Program-made: the position numbers and the translations under genes
Source: Candidatus Competibacteraceae bacterium
Lineage (GTDB): Bacteria; Pseudomonadota; Gammaproteobacteria; Competibacterales; Competibacteraceae
Assembly (NCBI GenBank): GCA_016699715.1
Contig: CP065007.1
Coordinates: 124,001 to 188,000, forward strand
DNA: 64,000 nucleotides
Direction: 5' to 3'
Notes under the pieces: generated by a model
What the model was told of the DNA's origin: nothing
What the model saw: only the letters and a program-made list of their open reading frames with translations
Databases searched by the model: none
Shown: positions 7,646 to 16,605 of the stretch, one piece after another
Layout: each line of letters starts with the position of its first letter
Numbering within the stretch: the first letter of the stretch is position 1

Positions 7646-8956
7646 CTATTGGAGAAAGCGGGCGCGCTCGATGACCTTCCCCGTCACCCATTGGGCGTTT
7701 TCAAGCGCCTCATCAATCGGGATCGTTCCCGACAGCGCCAACGCGAACCGCTGGCCGACCGCGGTGCCGATGCTCTGGAACTCCGGGATCGCGACGAACT
7801 GAATTCCGGTATAGGGCACTTCATCCACCGTTGGCTTGTTGGGATCGGCCGCGTCGATGCTGTCGAGCGTCATTTTCGCGAACGGCACTTTCTGGTACTC
7901 GGGATTCTCGTACAGCGAGGTGCGAGTGCCCGGCGGCACGTTGGACCAGCCTTCCTTCGAGGCGACCAGTTCCAGGTAGTGCTTCGAGGTGGCCCAAGCG
8001 ACGAATCTTTTCGCCCCATCCTGGTTGTCGGAACCCTTGGGAACCGCCAGCGCCCAGGCCCAGAGCCAGTTGGCGCTCTTGCCCAGACCCTTGTTCGGCG
8101 CGAGCGCGAAGCCGACACGGTCGGCCACATCGGAGTCCGCGTTGGTCACGAACTGACCGGCCGCGGTCGCGTCGATCCAGATGGCGCATTTGCCCGACCG
8201 GAACAGGGCCAGGTTTTCCTTGTAGCCATTGGCCGCCGCGTCTGGCGGGCCGACTTCCTTCATCAGTTCGACATAGTCGGTGATCGTCGCCTTCCAGGCT
8301 TCACCGTCGAACTGGGGTTTCCAGTTCATGTCGAACCAGCGAGCACCGTAGGAGTTGGCCATGGCCGTCAGGAACGCCATGTTCTCCCCCCAGCCCGGCT
8401 TGCCACGCAGGCAAATGCCATAGACCTCGTTGCTCTTATCGGCCAGCTTGCGGGCGGCGTCCTTGATGAATGCCCATGTGGGCTTTTCGGGCATCTCGAG
8501 CCCGGCTTGCTTAAACAGATCGGTGCGGTACATGGTGAATGAAGACTCGCCGTAAAACGGCGCGGCGTACATCGTGCCGTTGAACGACAGGCCCTCGCGA
8601 ATCGGCGGCAGGAGATCATCGGCGTCGTAGTCCTCCGGCAAATCGTCGAGTGGCACGAGCCATCCGCGCTGGGCCCAGATGGGGGCTTCGTAGATACCGA
8701 TGGTCAGGACGTCGAACCGTCCGCCTTTGGTCGCGATGTCGGTGGTGACGCGCTGGCGCAGCACATTCTCTTCCAGCACCACCCAGTCGAGCTTGATGTC
8801 GGGATTGGCTTTCTCGAACGTCTCCGAGAGCCTCTGCATCCGGATCATGTCGCCGTTGTTCACGGTGGCGATGGTGACCGTGGTTTCGGCGCGCGCCAAG
8901 GCTGAGCCGGCGAGTAAGGCCGCTACCGTGAATGCGGCCGCGATTCGAATAGTCAT
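7646..8956 (-). CDS. Polyol/sugar ABC transporter substrate-binding protein (SmoE/MtlE-like)
   Basis: A 436-residue periplasmic binding protein of the extracellular solute-binding family 1. Residues 1-23 form a signal peptide ending ALARA. The mature part starts ETTVTIATVNNGDMIRMQRL and contains GGRFDVLTIGIYEAPIWAQR, APFYGESSFTMYRTDLF and GKCAIWIDATAAGQFV, the pattern of sorbitol/mannitol binding proteins (SmoE, MtlE). A GAGGGA sequence precedes the ATG. It is the first gene of the minus-strand polyol cassette. The two membrane subunits and the ATPase that such a protein needs are absent, and the next gene is an NCS1 permease. Either the ABC genes lie elsewhere, were lost, or this protein works with another transporter. 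Confidence 0.87.
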   Translation of the reverse strand: MTIRIAAAFTVAALLAGSALARAETTVTIATVNNGDMIRMQRLSETFEKANPDIKLDWVVLEENVLRQRVTTDIATKGGRFDVLTIGIYEAPIWAQRGWLVPLDDLPEDYDADDLLPPIREGLSFNGTMYAAPFYGESSFTMYRTDLFKQAGLEMPEKPTWAFIKDAARKLADKSNEVYGICLRGKPGWGENMAFLTAMANSYGARWFDMNWKPQFDGEAWKATITDYVELMKEVGPPDAAANGYKENLALFRSGKCAIWIDATAAGQFVTNADSDVADRVGFALAPNKGLGKSANWLWAWALAVPKGSDNQDGAKRFVAWATSKHYLELVASKEGWSNVPPGTRTSLYENPEYQKVPFAKMTLDSIDAADPNKPTVDEVPYTGIQFVAIPEFQSIGTAVGQRFALALSGTIPIDEALENAQWVTGKVIERARFLQ

Positions 8957-9040
8957 CCACGTTCCCTCATTGCTTAATGACGTTCAACGAACTTATTACC
9001 GACATTCCGCACCCTTTAACGGCGAAAAATGGACTTACGT

Positions 9041-9046
9041 TATAAT
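9041..9046 (+). promoter_or_regulatory. Sigma-70 -10 element TATAAT for the PLP-enzyme gene
   Basis: A perfect TATAAT lies 52 bases before the ATG at 9099, in the AT-richer divergent interval between the binding-protein gene and this gene. The -35 region is weak (TTTAAC/TTAACG around 9015-9021, with an overlong spacer), so the promoter may rely on its -10 or on an activator. Confidence 0.5.
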
Positions 9047-9098
9047 CAGTAACTTGTACCTAATAATGATGGTAGCCCAGTGCTCCAAGGTTTCAACC

Positions 9099-10259
9099 AT
9101 GACCGACAACTTCCATCCGTTGGGTTTTGCCACCCGCGCCATACACGCTGGCCAGTCGCCCGACCCGACCACTGGCGCGGTGGTGACGCCGATTTACGCC
9201 ACCTCGACCTACGTGCAATCCAGCCCCGGTGTCCACCAGGGCTTCGAATATTCCCGCAGCCAGAATCCCACCCGTTTCGCCTACGAGCGCTGCGTGGCCG
9301 ACCTGGAGGGCGGCCACGCCGGTTTCGCCTTCGCCTCGGGGCTGGCCGCGACCTCGACGGTGCTGGAATTGCTCGACAGCGGCGCGCATGTGGTGGCGCT
9401 GGACGACATTTACGGTGGCACCCGGCGGTTGTTCGAGCAGGTGCGACGGCGTAGCGCCGGGCTGAGCTTCACCTACTCCGACCTGCGCGACCGGGCGGCG
9501 CTGGAAGCGGCGCTGACGCCCGACACCCGGATGATCTGGGTGGAGACGCCCAGCAATCCGCTGCTGAAACTGGTGGATCTGGAGATGATCGCCGCCGTGG
9601 CCCGCCAGCACGGCATTCTGGCGGTGGCCGATAACACCTTCGCCACGCCTTGGGCGCAACGACCGCTGGAATACGGCTTCGATATCGTCGTCCATTCGGC
9701 GACCAAGTATCTGAACGGCCATTCCGACGTTATCGGCGGAATAGCGGTCTGCCGGGGCGCGGAATTGGCCGAGCGGCTGGGCTATCTGCAAAACGCCATC
9801 GGCGCGGTCGCCAGCCCCTTTGACAGCTTCCTGGTCTTGCGCGGCCTGAAAACCCTGGCGCTGCGGATGGAACGGCATAGCGCCAACGCCCTGCATATCG
9901 CCGCTTGGTTGGAACAGCATCCGAAGATCGAACGGGTGATCTACCCCGGCCTGCTCAGCCATCCCCAGCACGAGCTGGCGCGGCGGCAGATGCGCGGTTT
10001 CGGCGGGATGATCGGCGCGGTGGTGCGCGGCGATCTGGCGGAAGTCACCGGATTTCTGGAACGCTGCCGAATCTTCGTGCTGGCTGAAAGCCTGGGCGGG
10101 GTGGAAAGCCTGATCGAGCATCCGGCGATCATGACCCACGCCTCGGTGCCGCCGGAGGTGCGCCTGGAGTTGGGCATTGACGACGGGCTGGTACGGCTAT
10201 CGGTGGGGGTCGAGGCGGTCGAGGATCTGGTCGCCGATCTGGAGCAGGCGCTGGGCTGA
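9099..10259 (+). CDS. Cystathionine gamma-synthase / gamma-lyase family PLP enzyme
   Basis: A 386-residue cytoplasmic enzyme of the Cys/Met-metabolism PLP family. The N-terminal THAGQ-like motif is present as RAIHAGQSPDPTTGAVVTPI. The PLP lysine is in HSATKYLNGHSDVIGG (Lys203), and the C-terminal part has SLGGVESLIEHPAIMTHASV, shared by cystathionine gamma-synthase (MetB) and gamma-lyase. Sequence alone does not separate synthase, lyase and O-acetylhomoserine-using members. The start is the ATG at 9099 with AAGG 8 bases upstream; longer in-frame extensions reach back through the promoter. It is divergent from the polyol cassette and convergent with yjbQ. Confidence 0.87.
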   Translation: MTDNFHPLGFATRAIHAGQSPDPTTGAVVTPIYATSTYVQSSPGVHQGFEYSRSQNPTRFAYERCVADLEGGHAGFAFASGLAATSTVLELLDSGAHVVALDDIYGGTRRLFEQVRRRSAGLSFTYSDLRDRAALEAALTPDTRMIWVETPSNPLLKLVDLEMIAAVARQHGILAVADNTFATPWAQRPLEYGFDIVVHSATKYLNGHSDVIGGIAVCRGAELAERLGYLQNAIGAVASPFDSFLVLRGLKTLALRMERHSANALHIAAWLEQHPKIERVIYPGLLSHPQHELARRQMRGFGGMIGAVVRGDLAEVTGFLERCRIFVLAESLGGVESLIEHPAIMTHASVPPEVRLELGIDDGLVRLSVGVEAVEDLVADLEQALG

Positions 10260-10274
10260 CCCCGCCGAGCGGGT

Positions 10275-10682
10275 TCAATCCGCCGCCAGCACGGTACAGA
10301 CCACGGTCCGGGTCGAACGGGGACCGTCGAACTCGCAAAAGAAAATCCCCTGCCAGGTGGATAGCCCCAGCTTGCCGTCGATGATCGGGATGGTCTCGGA
10401 CGGGCCGACCAAACCCGCCTTGAGGTGAGCGTCGCCGTTGCCGTCTTGCTGGTCGTGCAGCCAGACGCCCGGCGGAATCAGCTTGCGCAGCAGGTTGAGC
10501 ACGTCGGTCGGTACGCTCGCGTCCCAGTTTTCCTGGATCATGATGGCGGCGGTCGCCCCCTGGGCGTAGACATTGATCAGACCGTTGGCGACCCCGCTGT
10601 CGCGCGCGGCGGCGCGCACTTGTTCGGTGATATCGAGCAGTTCCTGGGCTTGGCGGGTGCTGAAATGGAGCTGTTGATGCAT
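10275..10682 (-). CDS. yjbQ: YjbQ family protein (UPF0047), secondary thiamine-phosphate synthase-like
   Basis: A 135-residue member of the UPF0047/YjbQ family, which forms small trimeric proteins with a metal site; some members have weak thiamine-phosphate synthase activity and the physiological role is unsettled. Family motifs are visible: GLINVYAQGATAAIMIQEN, LHDQQDGNGDAHLKAGLVG (conserved metal-binding His and Asp/Asn), and GTWQ-like LSTWQGIFFCEFDGPR. A GGAGG sequence lies about 10 bases before the ATG at 10682. The in-frame extension to 10973 would run into the clpB coding region and is rejected. The gene is complete and of normal length. Confidence 0.9.
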   Translation of the reverse strand: MHQQLHFSTRQAQELLDITEQVRAAARDSGVANGLINVYAQGATAAIMIQENWDASVPTDVLNLLRKLIPPGVWLHDQQDGNGDAHLKAGLVGPSETIPIIDGKLGLSTWQGIFFCEFDGPRSTRTVVCTVLAAD

Positions 10683-10808
10683 GGGATAAGGACCTCCGGT
10701 GATGGTCGGCGCTGATGGCTGTTGGCGGCCGGTGGCGTGGAGGGCATCAGTCCGTGGATTTTCGCGCGAGCGTGCTGGAAAAGAAGCGTGCCGGCGATGC
10801 CGGTCGCC

Positions 10809-10836
10809 CTTGAATTCCCCCAAACCACCGCCAAAT
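10809..10836 (+). promoter_or_regulatory. Possible sigma-32 (heat-shock) promoter for clpB
   Basis: CTTGAA at 10809-10814 matches the sigma-32 -35 consensus exactly. About 13 bases later, CCGCCAAAT gives a partial match to the CCCCATNT -10 consensus. It lies some 40 bases before the clpB start, which is the expected place because clpB is heat-shock controlled in proteobacteria. The -10 match is poor. Confidence 0.4.
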
Positions 10837-10874
10837 TCATAGGCAAATTGTATTGTCACGGGAGTAAAGCATCC

Positions 10875-13469
10875 ATGCGTATGGACAAGCTGACCAGTAA
10901 ATTCCAGGTAGCCCTGAGCGACGCCCAGAGTCTGGCGGTGGGCCGCGATCACCAATTCATCGAGCCGGCGCATGTGATGGTGGCCCTGCTCGACCAGGAT
11001 GGCGGCACGGTGCGGCCGCTGCTCGCCCAGGCCGATGTCAACGTCAACCTGCTGCGTTCCCAGCTCGGCGAGGCGCTGGACCGCCTGCCACGGGTGGAAG
11101 GCGCTGGCGGCGACGTGCAGATTTCCAACGCCCTGTCACGCTTGTTGAATTTGACCGACAAGCTGGCCCAGCAGCGCAAGGACGCTTATATCTCGTCCGA
11201 ACTGTTCGTGCTGGCGGCGCTGGAGGACAAGGGCGAGCTGGGTGCGCTGCTGCGTAAGGCCGGTGCGACCAAGAGTCTGATCGAGCGCGGCATCGAAGCC
11301 ATGCGCGGCGGCCAGAAGGTCGATGAGCAAAACGCCGAGGAGCAGCGTCAGGCGTTGGAACGATACACCATCGACCTGACCGAGCGGGCCGAGCAGGGCA
11401 AACTCGATCCGGTGATCGGTCGCGACGACGAAATCCGCCGCACCATCCAGGTACTGGCCCGCCGCACCAAGAACAATCCGGTGCTGATCGGCGAGGCCGG
11501 CGTGGGCAAGACCGCCATCGTCGAAGGTCTGGCCCAGCGTATCGTCAACGGCGAGGTGCCGGAAGGTCTGAAGAATCGACGGGTGCTGGCGCTGGATATG
11601 GGCGCGCTGATCGCCGGAACCAAGTTTCGCGGCGAGTTCGAGGAGCGGCTGAAGGCGGTGCTCAAGGATCTCGCCAAGCAGGAGGGGCGGATCATTCTGT
11701 TCATGGACGAGTTGCATACCATGGTCGGCGCCGGCAAGGCCGAGGGTTCGATGGACGCCGGCAACATGCTCAAGCCGGCGCTGGCGCGCGGCGAGCTGCA
11801 CTGCATCGGTGCCACCACCCTGGATGAGTACCGCAAGTATGTCGAAAAGGACGCGGCGCTGGAGCGGCGTTTTCAGAAGGTACTGGTCAACGAACCGAGC
11901 GTCGAGGACAGCATTGCGATTCTGCGCGGCTTGAAGGAACGCTACGAAGTCCATCACGGCGTGGACATCACCGACCCGGCCATCGTCGCCGCCGCCACGC
12001 TGTCGCATCGCTACATCACCGACCGCAATTTGCCCGATAAGGCGATTGACTTGGTGGATGAGGCGGCCAGCCGCATCCGCATGGAGATCGATTCCAAACC
12101 GGAGGAAATGGACCGGCTCGACCGGCGCCTGATCCAGCTCAAGATCGAACGCGAGGCGCTAAAGAAGGAAGACGACGAGGCGTCGAAAAAACGCCTGGAC
12201 CTGCTGGAGCAGGAAATCGCCCGGTTGGAGCGCGAGTACAACGACCTGGAGGAGGTTTGGAAGGCGGAAAAACTGGCGCTGCACGGCGCGGCCCAGGTCA
12301 AGGAGGAGTTGGAGCGGGCAAAACTGGACCTGGAGACCGCCCGCCGCGCCGGTGATCTGACGCGGATGTCGGAACTGAGCTACGGCCGCATTCCGGAACT
12401 GGAGCGGAAGCTCACCCAAGTCAGCGCCGCCGAGCACGGCACCTTCAAGCTGCTGCGCAACAAGGTCACGGAAGAGGAAATTGCCGAGGTGGTGTCCAAG
12501 TGGACCGGCATTCCGGTCTCCAAGATGCTGGAAGGCGAGCGCGACAAGCTGTTGCGGATGGAGCAGGCCATCCAACGGCGGGTGGTGGGTCAGGGCGAGG
12601 CGGTCAAGTCGGTGTGCGACGCCATTCGCCGCTCCCGCGCCGGCCTGTCCGATCCCAACCGGCCCAACGGTTCGTTCCTGTTTCTCGGCCCCACCGGGGT
12701 GGGCAAGACCGAGCTGTGCAAGGCACTGGCCGAATTCCTGTTCGACACCGAGGAAGCGATGGTGCGGATCGACATGTCGGAGTTCATGGAGAAGCATTCC
12801 GTGGCCCGGATGATCGGCGCGCCGCCGGGCTATGTCGGTTACGAGGAGGGCGGCTATTTAACCGAGGCGGTGCGGCGGCGGCCCTACAGCGTGATCCTGT
12901 TGGACGAGATCGAAAAGGCCCACCAGGATGTGTTCAACGTGCTGTTGCAGGTGCTGGACGACGGGCGCCTGACCGACGGGCAGGGCCGCACGGTGGACTT
13001 TCGCAACACCGTGATCGTGATGACCTCCAATCTCGGTTCGCAAATGATTCAGGAGATGGCGGCGCAGGACAACTACCCGTTGATGAAGAGCATGGTGATG
13101 GCGCAGGTGGCCGATCATTTTCGGCCGGAGTTCATCAACCGCATTGATGAGGTGGTGGTGTTCCATCCGCTGGATCGCGAACAGATTCGGGCCATCGCCG
13201 GTATCCAGGTCGGCTATCTGCGCCGGCGGCTGGCCGACCGGCAAATGGGGCTGGAGGTGTCCGAGGCCGCCTTGGACCGCTTGGGCGAGGCCGGCTTCGA
13301 TCCGGTCTACGGCGCTCGGCCGCTGAAGCGGGCGATCCAGCAGGAGCTGGAAAATCCGCTGGCGCGGCGGATCTTGGCCGGCGAGTTTGGGCCGGACGAT
13401 ACGGTGGCGGTGGACGCCGGTCAGGAGGGATTGACGTTCGGCAAGGGCGGTGTGCGGCTGGAAAAATAG
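10875..13469 (+). CDS. clpB: ATP-dependent disaggregase ClpB (Hsp104 family)
   Basis: ClpB is a cytoplasmic hexameric AAA+ machine that works with DnaK to solubilise aggregates after heat stress. The product is 864 residues (E. coli 857). In order: the Clp N-terminal domain (residues 1-145), AAA-1 with Walker A GEAGVGKT (Lys212) and Walker [11 protein letters not shown], the M-domain coiled coil (about 400-530, very Glu/Lys/Arg-rich), then AAA-2 with [10 protein letters not shown] (Lys611) and [11 protein letters not shown], and the C-terminal domain. The Walker lysines fall at the same numbers as in E. coli. The ATG at 10875 has GGGAG about 10 bases upstream; the ATG at 10881 is possible. 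All catalytic motifs are intact. Confidence 0.97.
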   Translation: MRMDKLTSKFQVALSDAQSLAVGRDHQFIEPAHVMVALLDQDGGTVRPLLAQADVNVNLLRSQLGEALDRLPRVEGAGGDVQISNALSRLLNLTDKLAQQRKDAYISSELFVLAALEDKGELGALLRKAGATKSLIERGIEAMRGGQKVDEQNAEEQRQALERYTIDLTERAEQGKLDPVIGRDDEIRRTIQVLARRTKNNPVLIGEAGVGKTAIVEGLAQRIVNGEVPEGLKNRRVLALDMGALIAGTKFRGEFEERLKAVLKDLAKQEGRIILFMDELHTMVGAGKAEGSMDAGNMLKPALARGELHCIGATTLDEYRKYVEKDAALERRFQKVLVNEPSVEDSIAILRGLKERYEVHHGVDITDPAIVAAATLSHRYITDRNLPDKAIDLVDEAASRIRMEIDSKPEEMDRLDRRLIQLKIEREALKKEDDEASKKRLDLLEQEIARLEREYNDLEEVWKAEKLALHGAAQVKEELERAKLDLETARRAGDLTRMSELSYGRIPELERKLTQVSAAEHGTFKLLRNKVTEEEIAEVVSKWTGIPVSKMLEGERDKLLRMEQAIQRRVVGQGEAVKSVCDAIRRSRAGLSDPNRPNGSFLFLGPTGVGKTELCKALAEFLFDTEEAMVRIDMSEFMEKHSVARMIGAPPGYVGYEEGGYLTEAVRRRPYSVILLDEIEKAHQDVFNVLLQVLDDGRLTDGQGRTVDFRNTVIVMTSNLGSQMIQEMAAQDNYPLMKSMVMAQVADHFRPEFINRIDEVVVFHPLDREQIRAIAGIQVGYLRRRLADRQMGLEVSEAALDRLGEAGFDPVYGARPLKRAIQQELENPLARRILAGEFGPDDTVAVDAGQEGLTFGKGGVRLEK

Positions 13470-13484
13470 GGCGAGCTTCGCAAC

Positions 13485-13528
13485 CGGGACTTTCGCTTGA
13501 ATCAAGCAGCGAGCAGGCGAGAGTCCCG
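13485..13528 (+). terminator. Hairpin downstream of clpB
   Basis: CGGGACTTTCGCTTG at 13485-13499 pairs, with two G-T pairs, along its full 15 bases with CAGGCGAGAGTCCCG at 13514-13528, leaving a 14-base loop. It lies 15 bp after the clpB stop. There is no T-tract, so it may be an RNA 3'-end stabiliser or a weak terminator rather than a classical intrinsic one. Confidence 0.4.
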
Positions 13529-13641
13529 CGCGGATTGATCCCGGTTGGCTGTGCCAGCGGCCATAAGCTGCTGTTAAGGTGAGTCTGTTAAAGTTCCCAA
13601 TCTTCGCGCGATTCCGCGCGTGCAGCGGACAGGAGATGGTC

Positions 13642-15987
13642 GTGAGTACGGCAGAAAAGCACAGTCCCTTCGAATGCCCCCCGCGGTTATTGCATGCGAT
13701 AGCCGCGTTCGTGTTGTTGGCGCTGATCGTGTCCGAAGGTTACGCCGCCTCGGTGGGCGGAGGTTCGCCGCCGATAGCGGGCAAGGCATCCATGAGTGTT
13801 CTCGATAAGCAACTCAAGCAGGATTACAGCGTGACCACGATTCCACTGCAAATTGTGCTGGATGCCGTCACGGTGACGGAGGAGAAAGCCGCGCTCGCGA
13901 CACAGCGCAAGGATCAGCCCTTGAAGATTGGGTTTGCGCGCGCGATGCCGCAGCCTTACCAGGAGGATTTGTCTCCGTCGCTCTCGTGGGCATCTCTGCC
14001 GGGCGGTGGGCAGGTCGCGGCGTTTTCGGTCACCTCGCCGGGCGCGCGGGCGATTCGGGTGGGGATCGAGCTGAATGGGCTGCCCGAGAACGCGGAACTG
14101 CGCTTTTTCGGGAGCGAAGATTCCGAGACCTTCGGACCCTTTACGACTCGATCCATCCGTGCTCAGCAGGCAGTGGGAAATTCAGCGGATACCGAATCGG
14201 CGCCGGCTCTGTTCTGGTCACCGGTCATCGAGGGGGAAACCGCCGGGGTGGAGATTTACCTGCCAGCTTCGGTTGAAGGCGGGTTTCCGATTCGGGCGCC
14301 GAAGATACAACATCTCACTTATTCGCTCCAATATCCAGAGACCAAGATTCTTTCTCAAATTGGAAGCTCCGGCTCTTGCAACATCGACATCAAATGCCGC
14401 GACACGGTGCCCGACAATTTAAGCGCCGCAGTGGCCAAAATCCTGTTCAGCGATACCGAAGGCAGCTATTTATGTACGGGAACCTTGCTCAACGATAACG
14501 ATTCCAGTGGCTGGATTCCTTATTTCATGACGGCGAACCACTGCCTGTCGACGCAATCCATCGCCAATACTATCGATAGCTACTGGTTTTTCGAACGCGC
14601 GGTCTGCGGAGGACCGGACCCCACTTCCGTCACTCATTTTACCGGTGGCGCCGACCTGCTCGCCACCGGCGCCAACAGCGATTTCACCTTCCTGCGCTTG
14701 CGGGATACTCAAATCAGCAACTTGCCGGGCATACAATTTGCCGGTTGGAGCACGACCAATCCGACCGGGCTGACGGTCACGGGCATCCACCATCCCAGCG
14801 GTGACTTGAAAAAATGGAGTCAAGGCAGCGCCGACGGATATGCGCCCCTTGGTTTTCCAGTCAATGGCACTGGTAGCCACATTCAGGTGACTTGGTCGCA
14901 GGGTGTCACCGAACAGGGGAGTAGCGGGTCCGGCATCTTCGCTATAACTGGTGAGCAAAACGACCAGCAACTTTTTGTCGGAAATCTGCATGGCGGCGCT
15001 TCATCGTGCTCGGACTCGACAGCGCCCGATTGGTATGGCCGTTTCGATTTGACTTACCCTTCAGTCAGTCAATGGTTGGATTCGTCCGGTAACGGCGCCT
15101 ATCTGGAAAGCCCGCAACAGGATTCCTTCGAGAGCGGCATCGGTTTGATCCGGGGCTGGGCCTGTCAAGCCAACAAGGTGGAAATCCAGATCGACGGCGG
15201 CGCGCGGCAACGGGTGGCCTACGGCACCACCCGGCCTGACACGGTCGCAACCTGCGGCGACGACAACAACGGCTTTGGTTACACCTTCAACTGGAACACC
15301 CTGGGTAGCGGTGGCCACAATCTGCGAGCCTTTGCCGACGACGCCGAGTTCGCCAACGTCAACTTCACCGTGACTACCCTGGGCGTGGAGTATCTGGAAG
15401 GAGCCAGCGGCGAATACACCCTGCCCAACTTCCCGCAAGCCGGCAGTACTGTCACCGTGCGCTGGGCCGAACCGCATCAGAACTTCGTTATTTCCGGGGC
15501 CAGCAAAGCAGCCACGGTATCAACGACGACGGTCACCACACGGGCCGGGTCATCCGCTCATCTGGAAAGCCCGCAACAGGGTTCCTTCGAAAGCGGCATT
15601 GGCCTGATCCGGGGCTGGATCTGCCAGGCCAGCACCGTGGAAATCCAGATCGACGGCGGTGCGTCGCAACGGGTGGCCTACGGTACCACCCGACCCGACA
15701 CGGTGGCGGCCTGCGGTGACGATAACAACGGCTTTGGCTACACCTTCAACTGGAACCGGCTGGGCAACGGCAACCACAATCTGCGGGCCTTCGCCGACGG
15801 CGTGGAGTTCGCCAATGTGAACTTCACCGTGACCACCCTGGGCGTGGAGTTCCTGCAAGGGGCCAGCGGTCTGTATCGCCTGCTTGATTTCCCGCAAGCC
15901 GGCGGCAGCGTCGTCTTGAGCTGGGCCGAGCCCCATCAGAACTTTGTGATTGTCTCGTTTACCGGATCGCGGTCGATGTCGGAATGA
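13642..15987 (+). CDS. Secreted trypsin-like serine protease with duplicated C-terminal domain
   Basis: About 781 residues. A signal peptide (hydrophobic AFVLLALIVSEGYA) targets it for export. The protease domain resembles lysyl-endopeptidase-type S1 enzymes: His300 in MTANHC, Asp347 in ANSDFTFLRL and Ser428 in QGSSGSGI form the expected triad, with cysteines (SGSCNIDIKCRD, YLCTG, AVCGG) suited to disulfides. Residues from about 487 to the end are two copies of a roughly 130-residue module (ESGIGLIRGW, CQA, VEIQIDGG, CGDDNNGFGYTFNW). The substrate is unknown. The GTG at 13642 is the best start: AGGAG lies 6 bases upstream, whereas the ATG at 13636 directly abuts it. It stands alone between clpB and a DUF7931-like gene. 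Confidence 0.8.
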   Translation: MSTAEKHSPFECPPRLLHAIAAFVLLALIVSEGYAASVGGGSPPIAGKASMSVLDKQLKQDYSVTTIPLQIVLDAVTVTEEKAALATQRKDQPLKIGFARAMPQPYQEDLSPSLSWASLPGGGQVAAFSVTSPGARAIRVGIELNGLPENAELRFFGSEDSETFGPFTTRSIRAQQAVGNSADTESAPALFWSPVIEGETAGVEIYLPASVEGGFPIRAPKIQHLTYSLQYPETKILSQIGSSGSCNIDIKCRDTVPDNLSAAVAKILFSDTEGSYLCTGTLLNDNDSSGWIPYFMTANHCLSTQSIANTIDSYWFFERAVCGGPDPTSVTHFTGGADLLATGANSDFTFLRLRDTQISNLPGIQFAGWSTTNPTGLTVTGIHHPSGDLKKWSQGSADGYAPLGFPVNGTGSHIQVTWSQGVTEQGSSGSGIFAITGEQNDQQLFVGNLHGGASSCSDSTAPDWYGRFDLTYPSVSQWLDSSGNGAYLESPQQDSFESGIGLIRGWACQANKVEIQIDGGARQRVAYGTTRPDTVATCGDDNNGFGYTFNWNTLGSGGHNLRAFADDAEFANVNFTVTTLGVEYLEGASGEYTLPNFPQAGSTVTVRWAEPHQNFVISGASKAATVSTTTVTTRAGSSAHLESPQQGSFESGIGLIRGWICQASTVEIQIDGGASQRVAYGTTRPDTVAACGDDNNGFGYTFNWNRLGNGNHNLRAFADGVEFANVNFTVTTLGVEFLQGASGLYRLLDFPQAGGSVVLSWAEPHQNFVIVSFTGSRSMSE
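15101..15492 (+). repeat. Intragenic repeat, copy 1 (C-terminal module of the protease gene)
   Basis: First copy of a 392-bp segment that recurs exactly 459 bp downstream with no length change. The two copies share long identical runs, for example around CTGGAAAGCCCGCAACAG, and the encoded modules differ at few positions. A 67-bp linker encoding a Ser/Thr/Ala-rich stretch separates them. Confidence 0.9.
15560..15951 (+). repeat. Intragenic repeat, copy 2 (C-terminal module of the protease gene)
   Basis: Second copy of the 392-bp module, in phase with the first. Differences are mostly single bases and fall more often near the end, where copy 2 continues into the stop codon. The conservation suggests a recent duplication or gene conversion. 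Confidence 0.9.
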
Positions 15988-16098
15988 TATGGCGCGGGGT
16001 AACCCGCGACAGCTCAGGCAGTTCGAGCGATACCCGGTATTGATCGATAGTGTTCGGATAGGTGGTGTTTCACGATCCCAAACAGCGAGGTAACGGCG

Positions 16099-16605
16099 AT
16101 GGCGAATGACGAACGATTTGCCCCGACGATGCTGAACGGACTGGACGACAGCCGGCGCGCCCTGCTGGACCTGCTTGGCGGCCTGCGGCGGGCGCTGGTG
16201 TGGTACACGCCTCTGGTGCGTCCCGAGTTGTACGACGATCCCGACGTGCTCGACGCCATCCGCGATCGGGTGGTGAGCCAGCCCAAGACACGCCTGCATC
16301 TGGTGTTGCCGCCCGCCAGGGAATGGCGCGGCGATTGTCCCCGGCTGGTGCGACTGAGCGAGCGACTGAGCAGCGCGCTGTTGCTGCGTACCCCGAACCG
16401 GCCCGAAATCCCGGACCGGCCGGAACTGAGCCAGGCGTTCGTCATCGCCGACGAACGGGCGCTGCTGCGTTTCAGCGATCCGCGTCGCCTGCTCGGCGGC
16501 TATGAGCCAGAGCCCCGCGAGCGCATGAAGGAATTGCTGGAGCTGTTTCGCCTGATCTGGGAGCGATCACGGCCCGATCCCGACCTGGGCCGGTTGGGGA
16601 TCTAG
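16099..16605 (+). CDS. DUF7931-like protein, function unknown
   Basis: A 168-residue soluble protein with no signal peptide. The sequence (RRALVWYTPLVRPELYDDP, AIRDRVV, RLHLVLPP, LSQAFVIADERALLRFSDP) resembles the phospholipase-D-like DUF7931 domain that elsewhere is fused behind GNAT acetyltransferases; here it stands alone without an acetyltransferase. No catalytic HKD motif is visible. GAGG lies 8 bases before the ATG. The stop codon overlaps the stop of convergent nudF within a single CTAG. No function can be assigned from context. Confidence 0.6.
   Translation: MANDERFAPTMLNGLDDSRRALLDLLGGLRRALVWYTPLVRPELYDDPDVLDAIRDRVVSQPKTRLHLVLPPAREWRGDCPRLVRLSERLSSALLLRTPNRPEIPDRPELSQAFVIADERALLRFSDPRRLLGGYEPEPRERMKELLELFRLIWERSRPDPDLGRLGI

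Noticed and set aside
10683..10973. N-terminal extension of yjbQ on the minus strand
   Set aside because: It would overlap the clpB start and its promoter region, and YjbQ proteins begin at the chosen ATG with a good ribosome-binding site.
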